Both the position numbers and the translations under genes were made by a program. 64,000 bases of DNA from CBDAQA01 sp965198865 (GTDB lineage: Bacteria; Planctomycetota; Phycisphaerae; Tepidisphaerales; Tepidisphaeraceae): contig CBDAQA010000029.1 in assembly GCA_965198865.1 (NCBI GenBank), positions 62,001-126,000 on the forward strand, read 5' to 3'. The notes below the pieces were generated by a model, which saw only the letters and a list, made by a program, of their open reading frames with translations, made no database searches and was not told where the DNA came from. Position 1 is the stretch's first letter. Each line of letters starts with the position of its first letter. Shown one piece after another: positions 56,501-63,701 of the stretch.

Positions 56501-56856
56501 TGCTGACGGTGATGAGCTACAGCATGATCGACACGATCGTGGTGTTCGACCGGATCCGCGAGAACCGCGGGAAGTTCGGCCACCTGAGCCGGCAGATCGT
56601 GAACGACTCGATCAACCAGACGCTGTCGCGCACCCTGCTGACGGCGGGCACGACGATCGTCACGGTGACGGGCATGTACGTGGTCGGCGGGCCCGGAATC
56701 CACGGCTTTACTTTCGTGCTACTCGTGGGCATATTGGTCGGGACGTACTCGTCGATCGCCATCGCGGCCCCCATCCTGCTGTTGGGTGCCCAGGGCCGGC
56801 AACCGCCGCCCGACCGGAGGATTCCGGTCGGTCAGGTCGCCGGGGCCGCCGCCTGA
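53506..56856 (+). CDS. secDF: Fused protein translocase SecD-SecF
   Basis: 1116-residue inner-membrane protein that uses the proton-motive force to complete Sec export. The N-terminal half is SecD: DMAGGTSLLYQIRE after the first helix, the periplasmic part and the helices YYYLAGVVATLAVLLNVVLI and AGIVLTIGAAVDANVLIFERL. The C-terminal half is SecF: DVDFTGGTQVQFDL, then helices with SYSMIDTIVVFDRIREN. About twelve helices in all. Residues about 111-270 are an extra helical segment inside the first periplasmic domain of SecD. The SecF half also carries a longer loop before its helices. The start is ATG 53506, where the first helix follows a short basic end. Confidence 0.94.
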   Translation: MESRQTGRVLLILAILAAALFSICPHPGRLFKDMPWSEKTSLRPGIDMAGGTSLLYQIREPVGGFRSTTGHTLAEDEVTSLKRRVDPNGIKNLIWRPQGTDRIEIQIPASPQNEQAQKARESYVAASRALEATNVSDAAVRSAIEQLTGPARAAKLDALVGGVAIRKPLFEQMAAKYDAMQAARAAHNADAQAIASDDYDKLVALVDATNLRPSQVEGVLADPAASRERELAALTQQAAGDPARSAALSAFVAAADAYNDVKGKVDDAAQLKRELQGSGVLEFHIAAEPSNGLTEAERERMVRQLHEKGPRTQAGDLLAWFQVDRPDQFHGATEPFNGKGYILCWITPERSVVNGPGIRPWAMESASRHSDAMGGQMVAFQFDPVGGTLFHDFTANNIGRSLAAILDRKVVSVAKIQAVIGRDGTITGGGDGGFSEEELTYLVDTLNAGSLPAQLEPEPISEQTVGPQLGKDNLMKGLAACGLGLVIVAIFLVSYYYLAGVVATLAVLLNVVLILGVLAAFGATFTLPGIAGIVLTIGAAVDANVLIFERLREEQHRGLGLKMALSNAYTHASTAILDSNATTVITSLILMWLGSEEVKGFGTTLLIGLISSLFTSLFVTRTAFNILIDGFGVKNLSSFPLTFPKWDRFLRPNIDWMGKVKYFLAFSALFIVLGGVAFVVKAHQGKLADVDFTGGTQVQFDLLEPMSLEEVRKVFAGADNPTLGKEPDLTSAGTGDISYRLVTPNQDARAVRKAVLDVLGDRVTPDLPSTFAHIGEPIETATADRAVLPIPSTGISIGDWKVPGTDDFIGGAAIVLDNLQPPLKIESIRNRIEQQRAQQQATAGASGPQFHNFTVVSPDSTDSVRTAVVLTADPEFPYDKDPAKWTANVADPMWRLTRDAVTSGGQLQRVNNFDAQVAGDTQQTAFFALVLSAAVILVYVWFRFGNLKYGTATVLAMLHDVALVVGAVGLSHYVAGAPWLARALLIEPFRVNLTIVAAVLTVMSYSMIDTIVVFDRIRENRGKFGHLSRQIVNDSINQTLSRTLLTAGTTIVTVTGMYVVGGPGIHGFTFVLLVGILVGTYSSIAIAAPILLLGAQGRQPPPDRRIPVGQVAGAAA

Positions 56857-56936
56857 GGGCCGGTCGACCTACACACTTCGCGGTCGGACAGGGAAGTCGT
56901 TTCAGGGAAGTCGTCTTAGGGAAGGAGTCCCATCTC

Positions 56937-57839
56937 ATGCGCACGGACGCCAAAATCGGATTCGCCATCGTCGGCGTGCTCTTCGCCGTTCTGATGGGGT
57001 TCTTCGTCGTCAACTCCCGCCACAACGCGCAGGCGAGGAACGCGACGGCCGTGATCCCCAAGGGGGTCGACACCACCGCGCAGGGGCCCGTGGTCGTGCC
57101 GCCGCCGCCCATCGATCCGGTCAAGCCGGTCGACCCGCTGAACCCCGTTACCCCGGTCGGGCCGGGCGGCGACGTGCTCACGCACAACAGCGGTGGGAAC
57201 GCCACGGGTGGCGTGACCGGGCTCTTCCCGCAGCTGACCGATGACCCGAAGCTGGACGTCAAGCCCAACACCGCCCAGCTGGGCGGCGGGGCCGGCATCG
57301 CCAAGGTGGACGGCAAGGGCGACAACAAGAAGGTCGCGATCCACGCGCGCAAGACGGACAGGACCACCCCCCCGGTCGAGTCCCCCGTCGCCTCGGCGAA
57401 CCAGCGGCACTACACGATCCGGGCCGGGCAGACGCTGATCAGCATCGCCAGCGACGTCTACGGCGACCCGATGGCGTACAAGCAGATCCTGAGCGCCAAC
57501 CCGAAGCTGAACCCGTCGAAGTTGAAGGTCGGCACGAAGATCGTGCTGCCCGACCCGTCGTCGGTCCGGCCGCGCCCGTCGGTCGTGGTGCCCGCCGCCG
57601 ACGTGATCTATGCCGACACGTCCTCCGACGCCGCGATCACCGCCGGCCAGACCTACCGCGTGCAGCCGGGCGACAGCCTGTACAAGCTGGCCAAGCGGTT
57701 CCTCGGCTCGGGCCGGAAGGCGGACGCGCTGTACGAGTTGAACCGCGAGGTGATCGGCGCGTCGCCGAGCCGCCTGCGGCAGGGCATGATCCTGCGGCTG
57801 CCGACGGCCGCCGGGGCGCTGTCCGACGCGTCGCGATAA
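56937..57839 (+). CDS. Membrane-anchored protein with two LysM domains
   Basis: 300 residues. One N-terminal membrane helix (KIGFAIVGVLFAVLMGFFVV) anchors a Pro/Gly-rich linker of about 120 residues. Two LysM modules follow: HYTIRAGQTLISIASDVYGD (about 165-215) and TYRVQPGDSLYKLAKRFLGS (about 240-290), each with the ..G-x-x-L..I/L-A.. pattern of peptidoglycan binders. It is probably an envelope protein holding or sensing the cell wall. GGAAGGAG (56920-56927) precedes ATG by 9 nt. Confidence 0.88.
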   Translation: MRTDAKIGFAIVGVLFAVLMGFFVVNSRHNAQARNATAVIPKGVDTTAQGPVVVPPPPIDPVKPVDPLNPVTPVGPGGDVLTHNSGGNATGGVTGLFPQLTDDPKLDVKPNTAQLGGGAGIAKVDGKGDNKKVAIHARKTDRTTPPVESPVASANQRHYTIRAGQTLISIASDVYGDPMAYKQILSANPKLNPSKLKVGTKIVLPDPSSVRPRPSVVVPAADVIYADTSSDAAITAGQTYRVQPGDSLYKLAKRFLGSGRKADALYELNREVIGASPSRLRQGMILRLPTAAGALSDASR

Positions 57840-57860
57840 CGGATCCGCCAACTTTCCATC

Positions 57861-57927
57861 AGCCCCCGTTCTGCGGGGGTTTTCTGTTCCATCGGTGGGA
57901 ACCCCCGCAGAGCGGGGGGCTAACGGA
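57861..57927. repeat. Dispersed inverted repeat, family E copy 1
   Basis: AGCCCCCGTTCTGCGGGGGTT (57861-57881) pairs with the reverse of 57900-57921. The right arm and flank (57900-57927) match 58524-58551 in 26 of 28 positions. It begins 21 nt after the LysM stop and ends 3-9 nt before the rfbC start. Confidence 0.75.
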
Positions 57928-57930
57928 CAG

Positions 57931-58482
57931 ATGCAGGTCATCGACACCGACATCCCGGCCGTGAAGATCATCGTCCCGAAGAAGCACGGGGACGCCCGCG
58001 GGTTCTTCTCCGAGACGTTCAACGGCAAGTCGATGCGCGACGCCGGCCTGCCGGACGTGTTCGTGCAGGACAACCACTCGCTGTCGGCCGAGGTGGGCGT
58101 CGTGCGCGGGCTGCACTTCCAGCTGCCGCCGATGGCCCAGGACAAGCTGGTGCGCGTGGTGCGCGGCGCGATCCTGGACGTGGCCGTCGACATCCGCCGG
58201 GGGTCGCCCACGTTCGGCAAGCATGTGGCGGTCGAACTGTCGGACGACAACTGGCGGCAGCTGCTGGTGCCGATCGGCTTCGCGCACGGGTTCGTCACGC
58301 TCCGGCCGAACACCGAGGTCGTCTACAAGGTGACGAACTACTACAGCCCCGCCCACGACCGCGGCATCCTCTGGAGCGACCCGGCCCTGGGCATCGCCTG
58401 GAACATCGACCCGGCCAAGGCGACCTTGTCGGGCAAGGACAAGGTCCAGCCGACGCTGGCCGAGGCGCTGGACCTGTTCTGA
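57931..58482 (+). CDS. rfbC: dTDP-4-dehydrorhamnose 3,5-epimerase
   Basis: Third enzyme of dTDP-L-rhamnose synthesis. 183 residues, the normal cupin size. Motifs: KKHGDARGFFSETFN, QDNHSLSAEVGVVRGLHFQ with the catalytic His, RVVRGAILDVAVDIRRGSP and PIGFAHGFVTL. Tyr in VVYKVTNYY is the other active residue. GGACAG lies just before ATG 57931. Copies of one palindromic repeat lie on both sides of this gene. rfbA follows 277 bp downstream. Confidence 0.93.
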   Translation: MQVIDTDIPAVKIIVPKKHGDARGFFSETFNGKSMRDAGLPDVFVQDNHSLSAEVGVVRGLHFQLPPMAQDKLVRVVRGAILDVAVDIRRGSPTFGKHVAVELSDDNWRQLLVPIGFAHGFVTLRPNTEVVYKVTNYYSPAHDRGILWSDPALGIAWNIDPAKATLSGKDKVQPTLAEALDLF

Positions 58483-58491
58483 TGCCTTCCT

Positions 58492-58551
58492 CCGTTGGCC
58501 CCCGCTCTGCGGCGGTTGCAAGAACCCCCGCGGAGCGGGGGGCTAATGGAG
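58492..58551. repeat. Dispersed inverted repeat, family E copy 2
   Basis: Arms 58492-58518 and 58524-58551 (GGCCCCCGCTCTGCGGCGG with CCGCGGAGCGGGGGGC). The right arm matches copy 1 in 26 of 28 positions. It starts 10 nt after the rfbC stop. Confidence 0.75.
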
Positions 58552-58759
58552 GGGGCCAATTCGCGTGCGATGCCGAACGCCTCGGTTCCAACCCGTCGGT
58601 CGCCCCCTTCAGCCCACGGCCCCACCGGCCGATAGAACCCGCGTGGGCGCTGCGCCGCCAACTGGCGACAACCCGCGCCGGGCGGTATGACGATGCCACC
58701 GCTCCGGTTCCACCGGGGGTTCCGCTTCCGACGCTCGACACCACAAGGACGGCACGACG

Positions 58760-59668
58760 ATGAAAGGCATCCTCCTGGCCGGCGGGGCCGGCACCCGGCT
58801 CTACCCGCTGACCAACTGCATCTCCAAGCAGCTGCTGCCGGTCTACGACAAGCCGACGATCTACTACCCGCTGTCGGTGCTGATGCTGGCGGGCATCCGC
58901 GAGGTGCTGATCATCAGCACGCCGCGCGACCTGCCGCGCATCCAGGACCTGTTCGGCGACGGCAGCCAGATCGGCATGCGGCTGGCGTACGTCGTCCAGC
59001 CCGAGCCCAACGGCATCGCCCAAGCTTTCCTGCTGGGTGCCGACTTCCTGGCCGGGTCGCCGTGCTGCCTGATCCTGGGCGACAACATCTTCTACGGGCA
59101 CGACCTGACCGAGATGCTGGAGGACTCGGCCAAGCTGACGGCCGGCAGCCGGGTGTTCGCCTACCAGGTGAAGGACCCCGAGCGGTACGGCGTGGTCGAG
59201 TTCGACCATGACTACCGCGCCCTCAGCGTCGAGGAGAAGCCCAAGGCCCCGCGCAGCAACTGGGCGATCACCGGCCTGTACTTCTACGACGCCCACGTCA
59301 CCGACATCGCCAAGGCCCTCAAGCCCAGCGCCCGCGGCGAGTACGAGATCACCGACGTCAACCGCGTCTACCTCGAGAAGAAGCAGCTGCAGGTCCAGTG
59401 CATGGGCCGGGGCGTGGCCTGGCTCGACACCGGCACGTACGACAGCCTGCTGAGCAGCAGCCAGTTCGTGCAGACGTTGGAGCAGCGGCAGGGGCTGAAG
59501 GTGGCCTGCATCGAGGAGATCGCCCTGGCCAAGGGATTCATCGACATGGCCGGCTTCACGAAGCTGATCAGGGCCGCCGGCAAGAGCGAGTACGGCCAGT
59601 ACCTGGCCCGCGTGGCCAAGGATGCCGAGGCGCACGGTGCCGGCGGGATCGCCGGGCCGCACAAGTGA
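58760..59668 (+). CDS. rfbA: Glucose-1-phosphate thymidylyltransferase
   Basis: First enzyme of dTDP-L-rhamnose synthesis: dTTP plus glucose-1-phosphate to dTDP-glucose. 302 residues. Motifs: MKGILLAGGAGTRLYPLT, SKQLLPVYDKPTIYYPLS, LILGDNIFYGHD with the metal Asp, VEEKPKAPRSNWAITGLYFY and GRGVAWLDTGTYDSLL. AAGGACGG lies 8 nt before ATG 58760. It is part of the scattered rfbC-A-B-D group on one strand. Confidence 0.95.
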   Translation: MKGILLAGGAGTRLYPLTNCISKQLLPVYDKPTIYYPLSVLMLAGIREVLIISTPRDLPRIQDLFGDGSQIGMRLAYVVQPEPNGIAQAFLLGADFLAGSPCCLILGDNIFYGHDLTEMLEDSAKLTAGSRVFAYQVKDPERYGVVEFDHDYRALSVEEKPKAPRSNWAITGLYFYDAHVTDIAKALKPSARGEYEITDVNRVYLEKKQLQVQCMGRGVAWLDTGTYDSLLSSSQFVQTLEQRQGLKVACIEEIALAKGFIDMAGFTKLIRAAGKSEYGQYLARVAKDAEAHGAGGIAGPHK

Positions 59669-59730
59669 ATCGTCCTGGCCACGAATGGCACGAATGCACA
59701 CGAATGGGATCGGACTTAAAGGAACCCCCC

Positions 59731-59811
59731 AAGCCGGTGTCTGAGGTACGCCGAAGACCCGGATTGTTCGCCATCCAATCCGGGTCTTCGGCGTACCTCA
59801 GACACCGGCTT
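59731..59811. repeat. Perfect 35-bp inverted repeat
   Basis: 59731-59765 and 59777-59811 are exact reverse complements (35 of 35) with an 11-nt loop. The flank at 59676-59706 has ACGAATGGCACGAATGCACACGAATGG-like short words, partly another repeat. It lies between rfbA and a VOC gene and ends 25 nt before the GTG start. Such an exact palindrome would form a very stable RNA hairpin. Confidence 0.9.
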
Positions 59812-59836
59812 CCTTTGCGATTGGGAGGGAGAACCC

Positions 59837-60202
59837 GTGGCGTACCTCGGTTTCCACCACGCGCAGGTCAGCATCCCGTCGACCGGCCTCGCCGAGGCCC
59901 GCCGGTTTTACGGGGCAGTGCTGGGCCTGCCCGAACTGCCGCTGCCGGAGTCGGTGGCCGGGCGGGCGCTGGTCTGGTTCCACGTGGGCGACCGCACGCT
60001 CCACATCTCCGTGGAGGACGGCGTCGATCGCCGCACCAAGGCCCACCTGGCCTACGAGGTGGACGACATCGCCGACTGCCGCCGGCGACTGCTGGCCGAC
60101 GGCCGCGAGCTGATCGAGCAGCCGCCACTGGCCGGGTTCGACCGGTTCCACACGCTGGATCCGTTCGGCAACCGGCTGGAGTTGATCGGGCGAACATCGT
60201 GA
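59837..60202 (+). CDS. VOC-family (glyoxalase/bleomycin-resistance-like) protein
   Basis: 121-residue single VOC domain with two beta-alpha-beta units: FHHAQVSIPS..EARRFYGAVLGLPELPLPE and HLAYEVDDIADCRRRLLADG, ending FDRFHTLDPFGNRLELIGR. Candidate metal ligands are His7/8, the His in RTLHISVED, a His in KAHLAYEV and Glu in RLELI, as in metal-dependent VOC enzymes. The reaction cannot be predicted. GTG 59837 has GGGAGGGAG 5 nt upstream. It sits between rfbA and rfbB but has no known rhamnose role. Confidence 0.8.
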   Translation: MAYLGFHHAQVSIPSTGLAEARRFYGAVLGLPELPLPESVAGRALVWFHVGDRTLHISVEDGVDRRTKAHLAYEVDDIADCRRRLLADGRELIEQPPLAGFDRFHTLDPFGNRLELIGRTS

Positions 60203-60260
60203 ATGTAGGGTGGGCTTAGCCCACCATCACCGTTGCGGTGGGCGGTGCCCACCCTACATT
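60202..60260. repeat. Inverted repeat GTAGGGTGGGC type
   Basis: AATGTAGGGTGGGC (60202-60215) pairs perfectly with GCCCACCCTACATT (60247-60260), with a nested TAGCCCACC/GGTGGGCGG inside. It overlaps the VOC stop codon edge and ends 9 nt before rfbB. I recall the words GTAGGGTGGGC..GCCCACCCTAC as a repeat common to many bacteria, but that is memory rather than a search. Confidence 0.75.
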
Positions 60261-60269
60261 AGAGTCACA

Positions 60270-61301
60270 ATGCGAACCCTCCTCGTCACCGGCGCGGCCG
60301 GCTTCATCGGGTCCAACTTCGTGCGCATGCTCGTCGACCGCCGTGCCGACGTGAAGATCGTCGCGCTCGACAAGCTCACCTACGCCGGCAACCTGGCCAA
60401 CATCGGCGACCTGCTGAAGAGCGCGCCAGACCAGCTGTCGTTCGCCAAGGGCGACATCTGCGACAAACCGTTCATCGAGCAGGTGTGGTCCGACCACGGC
60501 ATCACCGAGGTGGTCCACTTCGCCGCCGAGAGCCACGTCGACCGCTCGATCCTCGACTCTGGCCCGTTCGTGCAGACCAACGTCGTCGGCACCCAGGTGC
60601 TGCTGGACGTGGCCAAGGCCAGGAAGGTCGACAAGTACCTGCAGGTCAGCACCGACGAGGTGTACGGCACCCTGCCCGAGGACCAGCCCGAGGTGAAGTT
60701 CACCGAGCAGACGCCGCTCGAGCCCAACAGCCCGTACTCGGCATCCAAAGCCGCCGCCGACTGCCTGGTCCGCAGCTACTTCCACACGTTCCACATGCCC
60801 GTACTCACCACGCGGTGCAGCAACAACTACGGCCCGTACCACTTCCCCGAAAAGATGATCCCGCTGTTCGTCACCAACCTGATGGAGGGCAAGAAGGTCC
60901 CCCTGTACGGCGACGGCATGAACGTCCGCGACTGGCTCTACGTCGAGGACCACTGCGACGGCATCTGGACCGTGTTGAACGGCGGCAAGTTCGGCGAGGT
61001 CTACAACATCGGCGGGCACAACGAGATCCCCAACCGCAAGATCACCGAGATCATCCTCAAGGAGATGGGCAAGGACTGGGACCAGAGCGTGACCTACGTG
61101 AAGGACCGCCCCGGCCACGACCGCCGGTACGCGATCGACGCCGGCCGGATGCAGCGCGAGCTCGGCTGGAAGCCCAAGTACAAGTTCGAGGAGGCCATCA
61201 AGCACACGATCCAGTGGTACAAGGACAACGAGTCCTGGTGGCGCGCGATCAAGAGCGGGGACTACCTGAAGTACTACGAGACGCAATACGTGAACCGGTG
61301 A
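60270..61301 (+). CDS. rfbB: dTDP-glucose 4,6-dehydratase
   Basis: Second enzyme of dTDP-L-rhamnose synthesis. 343 residues. NAD motif TGAAGFIGSNFVRML, then DKLTYAGNLANI, HFAAESHVDRSI, QVSTDEVYGTL with the catalytic Thr-Asp-Glu, YSASKAAADCLV (Tyr-x3-Lys) and NNYGPYHFPEKMIPLF. ATG 60270 is chosen because the nucleotide-binding strand begins there. The upstream 9 nt border a long hairpin and no Shine-Dalgarno is evident. Confidence 0.95.
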   Translation: MRTLLVTGAAGFIGSNFVRMLVDRRADVKIVALDKLTYAGNLANIGDLLKSAPDQLSFAKGDICDKPFIEQVWSDHGITEVVHFAAESHVDRSILDSGPFVQTNVVGTQVLLDVAKARKVDKYLQVSTDEVYGTLPEDQPEVKFTEQTPLEPNSPYSASKAAADCLVRSYFHTFHMPVLTTRCSNNYGPYHFPEKMIPLFVTNLMEGKKVPLYGDGMNVRDWLYVEDHCDGIWTVLNGGKFGEVYNIGGHNEIPNRKITEIILKEMGKDWDQSVTYVKDRPGHDRRYAIDAGRMQRELGWKPKYKFEEAIKHTIQWYKDNESWWRAIKSGDYLKYYETQYVNR

Positions 61302-61331
61302 AGCTTCCACTTGCTACGATGGAGCACCATC

Positions 61332-61553
61332 ATGGACTACGACAAGATCAAGGAGTACCACGAGCGCCGCCCGTTCAAGCCGTTCGACATTCGCACGGCC
61401 GATGGTCGCGTCTACACGGTGGACCACCCCGAGTTCCTCATGCAGTCCCGCAACCGGCTGACGGTCATCTACACCACCGAGGACAACCGCGAGGTCGCCT
61501 TGGACGCCCGTCAGATTACCGCCCTCGAAGTGGCCAACACCCACGCGGCGTGA
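61332..61553 (+). CDS. Small conserved hypothetical protein
   Basis: 73 residues: a short helix (DYDKIKEYHERRP), then FKPFDIRTADGRVYTVDHPEFLM and a strand LTVIYTTEDNREVALDARQI. I recall proteins with an R-R-P-F-x-P-F..DG..Y-x-V..HPEF pattern from planctomycete genomes; no function is known. GGAG at 61321-61324 is 7 nt before ATG. It follows rfbB by 30 bp and is probably co-transcribed. Confidence 0.6.
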   Translation: MDYDKIKEYHERRPFKPFDIRTADGRVYTVDHPEFLMQSRNRLTVIYTTEDNREVALDARQITALEVANTHAA

Positions 61554-61579
61554 CAACGGGTTGTGGTTCACATTGTGAA

Positions 61580-61636
61580 AGCCCGGACAGCTTGCTGCCT
61601 GGGTGGGACTGTCCCAGGCAGCAAGCTGCTCGGGCT
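61580..61636. repeat. 24-bp-arm inverted repeat before a GNAT gene
   Basis: 61580-61603 and 61613-61636 pair at 22 of 24 positions (AGCCCG..AGCTTGCTGCCTGGG) around a 9-nt loop. It ends 6 nt before the next start codon and begins 27 nt after the previous stop. Confidence 0.75.
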
Positions 61637-61642
61637 TGCATC

Positions 61643-62116
61643 ATGACCTCCACCCGTCCCGCCACCCCCGCCGACGTCCCCGCCATCCTCGTATTCATCC
61701 GCGCCCTGGCCGACTACGAGAAGCTCACGCACCAGGTCGTTGCCACCGAGGCCTCGCTGCACGCACACCTGTTCGCCCCCCGCCCCGCGGCCGAGGTGCT
61801 GATCGGCGAGCTCGACGGCCGACCGGTCGGCTTCGCCCTGTTCTTCCCGAACTTCTCCACGTTCCTCGCCCGGCCCGGCCTCTACCTGGAGGACCTGTTC
61901 GTCCTGCCCGACGCCCGCGGCCGCGGCGTCGGCAGGGCCCTGCTCACCGCCGTCGCCCGCCTCGCCGTGGAGCGCGACGCCGGGCGTTTGGAGTGGGCCG
62001 TGTTAGACTGGAACGCGCCGGCCATCGAGTTCTACCGATCGGTCGGTGCCGTGCCGATGGACGATTGGACGACCATGCGAGTGACCGGCGACGCGTTGTC
62101 ACAACTGGGCGGATAA
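61643..62116 (+). CDS. GNAT-family N-acetyltransferase
   Basis: 157 residues. The acetyl-CoA site is DLFVLPDARGRGVGRALLTAVA (Q/R-x-x-G-x-G/A) around residues 92-112. YEKLTHQV and FYRSVGAVPMDDWTTMRV at the end resemble diamine (spermidine-type) acetyltransferases. The substrate is not fixed. The start lies 6 nt after a hairpin and no Shine-Dalgarno is seen. Confidence 0.82.
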   Translation: MTSTRPATPADVPAILVFIRALADYEKLTHQVVATEASLHAHLFAPRPAAEVLIGELDGRPVGFALFFPNFSTFLARPGLYLEDLFVLPDARGRGVGRALLTAVARLAVERDAGRLEWAVLDWNAPAIEFYRSVGAVPMDDWTTMRVTGDALSQLGG

Positions 62117-62145
62117 GAAGCCCCGGATGTACATCCGGCGCTCCG
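62117..62145. repeat. Palindromic repeat, family D copy 2
   Basis: 29-nt palindrome GAAGCCCCGGATGTAC..CCGGCGCTCCG, 25 of 29 positions shared with 29582-29610. It starts right at the GNAT stop and ends 7 nt before rfbD. The GGAG ribosome binding site of rfbD overlaps its edge. Confidence 0.7.
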
Positions 62146-62152
62146 GAGCAAC

Positions 62153-63034
62153 ATGGCACTCTACGACTCCATCGTCATCACCGGCGCCGGCGGCATGCTC
62201 GGGCACGCGATGGCCGACGCACTGGGCAACCGCGGGCTGAGGCCCGTCCTGCTCGACCGCAAGGCGTGCGACCTGGCCGACCCCGCGGCCGTGCTCTGCG
62301 TCTTCGAGCACAAGCCGACGCTGGTCATCAACTGTGCCGCCCACACCAAGGTCGACCTGTGCGAGCAGGAGCCCGACCTGGCCGACCGGGTCAACGGCAC
62401 CGCCGTCGGCGAGATCGCCGCCCAGTGCCAGCAGACCGGCGCGGCCCTGATCCACGTCAGCACCGACTTCGTCTTCAACGGCTCCGGCACCGCCCCCTAC
62501 GCCGTCGACCAGCCGACCGGCCCCCTGTCCGCCTACGGACGGTCCAAGCTGCTCGGCGAGACCGAACTCCAGAAGAACGCCCCCGCCAAGTGGCTCATCA
62601 TCCGCACCGCCTGGGTGTTCGGCCGGCACGGCGCGAACTTCCCGCGCACCATGGTGACGGTCGCAAAGGCGGGCAAGCCGCTCAGCGTGGTGAACGACCA
62701 GATCGGCTCGCCCACCTACACGATCGACCTCGCCAAGGGCATCCTGACCCTGCTCGACGAGCGGGCCGCCAACGGCATCTACCACTTCACCAACGCCGGC
62801 GAGACGAACTGGCAGGCGTTCGCCCAGGCCGCCGTCGCCGAGTTCGGCGTCGACCACCCCGTCGCCGGGATCACCAGCGCCGACTGGGCCAAGGTCAAGC
62901 CGAACGCCGCCCACCGCCCCAGCTACAGCGTGCTGGACCTGACGCCGTACGAGAAGGCCACCGGCAAACCGCCGCGGCCGTGGCAGGAGGCCCTGGCGGC
63001 GTACCGGCGCGAGGTCGAGGCGTTCGGGTGGTGA
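62153..63034 (+). CDS. rfbD: dTDP-4-dehydrorhamnose reductase
   Basis: Last enzyme of dTDP-L-rhamnose synthesis. 293 residues. NAD(P) motif ITGAGGMLGHAMADAL, then NCAAHTKVDLCEQEP, HVSTDFVFNGSG, PLSAYGRSKLLGE (Tyr-x3-Lys) and RTAWVFGRHGANFPRTM. GGAG at 62145-62148 lies 4 nt before ATG. It completes the rfbC-A-B-D set in the window. Confidence 0.94.
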   Translation: MALYDSIVITGAGGMLGHAMADALGNRGLRPVLLDRKACDLADPAAVLCVFEHKPTLVINCAAHTKVDLCEQEPDLADRVNGTAVGEIAAQCQQTGAALIHVSTDFVFNGSGTAPYAVDQPTGPLSAYGRSKLLGETELQKNAPAKWLIIRTAWVFGRHGANFPRTMVTVAKAGKPLSVVNDQIGSPTYTIDLAKGILTLLDERAANGIYHFTNAGETNWQAFAQAAVAEFGVDHPVAGITSADWAKVKPNAAHRPSYSVLDLTPYEKATGKPPRPWQEALAAYRREVEAFGW

Positions 63035-63065
63035 CCCGCCCAGCGGAGCCGCTGGGCTCCGCCGT

Positions 63066-63659
63066 TCATTTCCGCTCGTACGTCCCGACGATCTCCCCAT
63101 CCGCCAGCACGTGCCCGGCCATCGCCTTTGCCAGGTCGGCGACCGTCGCGTCCTCCGCGGCACCGAGCATGGCGTCGAGCGCGAACAACTGGAAGTGGTA
63201 GTGATGCACGCCGTGCCCCAGCGGTGGCTGCGGGCCGAAGTAGCCGATCGTCTTCGCGTCGTTCTTCCCCTGCACCGCCACGTCCGGCAGCGTCGGCGTC
63301 GCCGGCAGCCCCGTCGGCAACGATGTCGTCGTCGGCGGCAACCGGTGCAGAATCCAATGCACGAACGGCGACGGAAAGGGCGCGTCCGGATCCTCGACGA
63401 TCAGCACCAACTCCTTCGCCCCCGGCGGAACGCCGGTCCACGACAAACCGGGCGACACGTTCTCCCCCTGCGGTGTGTACCGGTCGGGGATCGCGCCGCC
63501 GTTGCTGAACGCGGTGCTGCTCAGCGCCAACGACCCGGCCGCCGTCTGCCGGCGGATCTGGATCTTCTCGTCGCCCGCGTGGACGCCGCTCAACGCGGAC
63601 CCCAAGGTTTTGCGGATCAACTTGCTCGCGTTCGATACCGTTTCTGCGACGCTCGACAT
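63066..63659 (-). CDS. YbhB/YbcL-family (PEBP/Raf kinase inhibitor-like) protein
   Basis: 197 residues. An N-terminal extension of about 45 residues precedes the PEBP fold: LSSTAFSNGGAIPDRYTPQG, VSPGLSWTGVPPGAKELVLI, VEDPDAPFPSPFVHWILHRL (anion-binding D-P-D-x-P and H-W) and YFGPQPPLGHGVHHYHFQLF. Members bind phosphate-like ligands; the role in bacteria is unclear. GAGG lies 6 nt before ATG 63659. Confidence 0.9.
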   Translation of the reverse strand: MSSVAETVSNASKLIRKTLGSALSGVHAGDEKIQIRRQTAAGSLALSSTAFSNGGAIPDRYTPQGENVSPGLSWTGVPPGAKELVLIVEDPDAPFPSPFVHWILHRLPPTTTSLPTGLPATPTLPDVAVQGKNDAKTIGYFGPQPPLGHGVHHYHFQLFALDAMLGAAEDATVADLAKAMAGHVLADGEIVGTYERK

Positions 63660-63701
63660 GTGGACCTCGTTGTTTTGTGACGCCGGCTTCAACGCCGCGC
63701 G

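Noticed and set aside
53485..56703. 1072-codon minus-strand frame opposite secDF
   Set aside because: Low-complexity Arg/Asp/Val/Gln composition and no recognisable domain; secDF is clear on the other strand.
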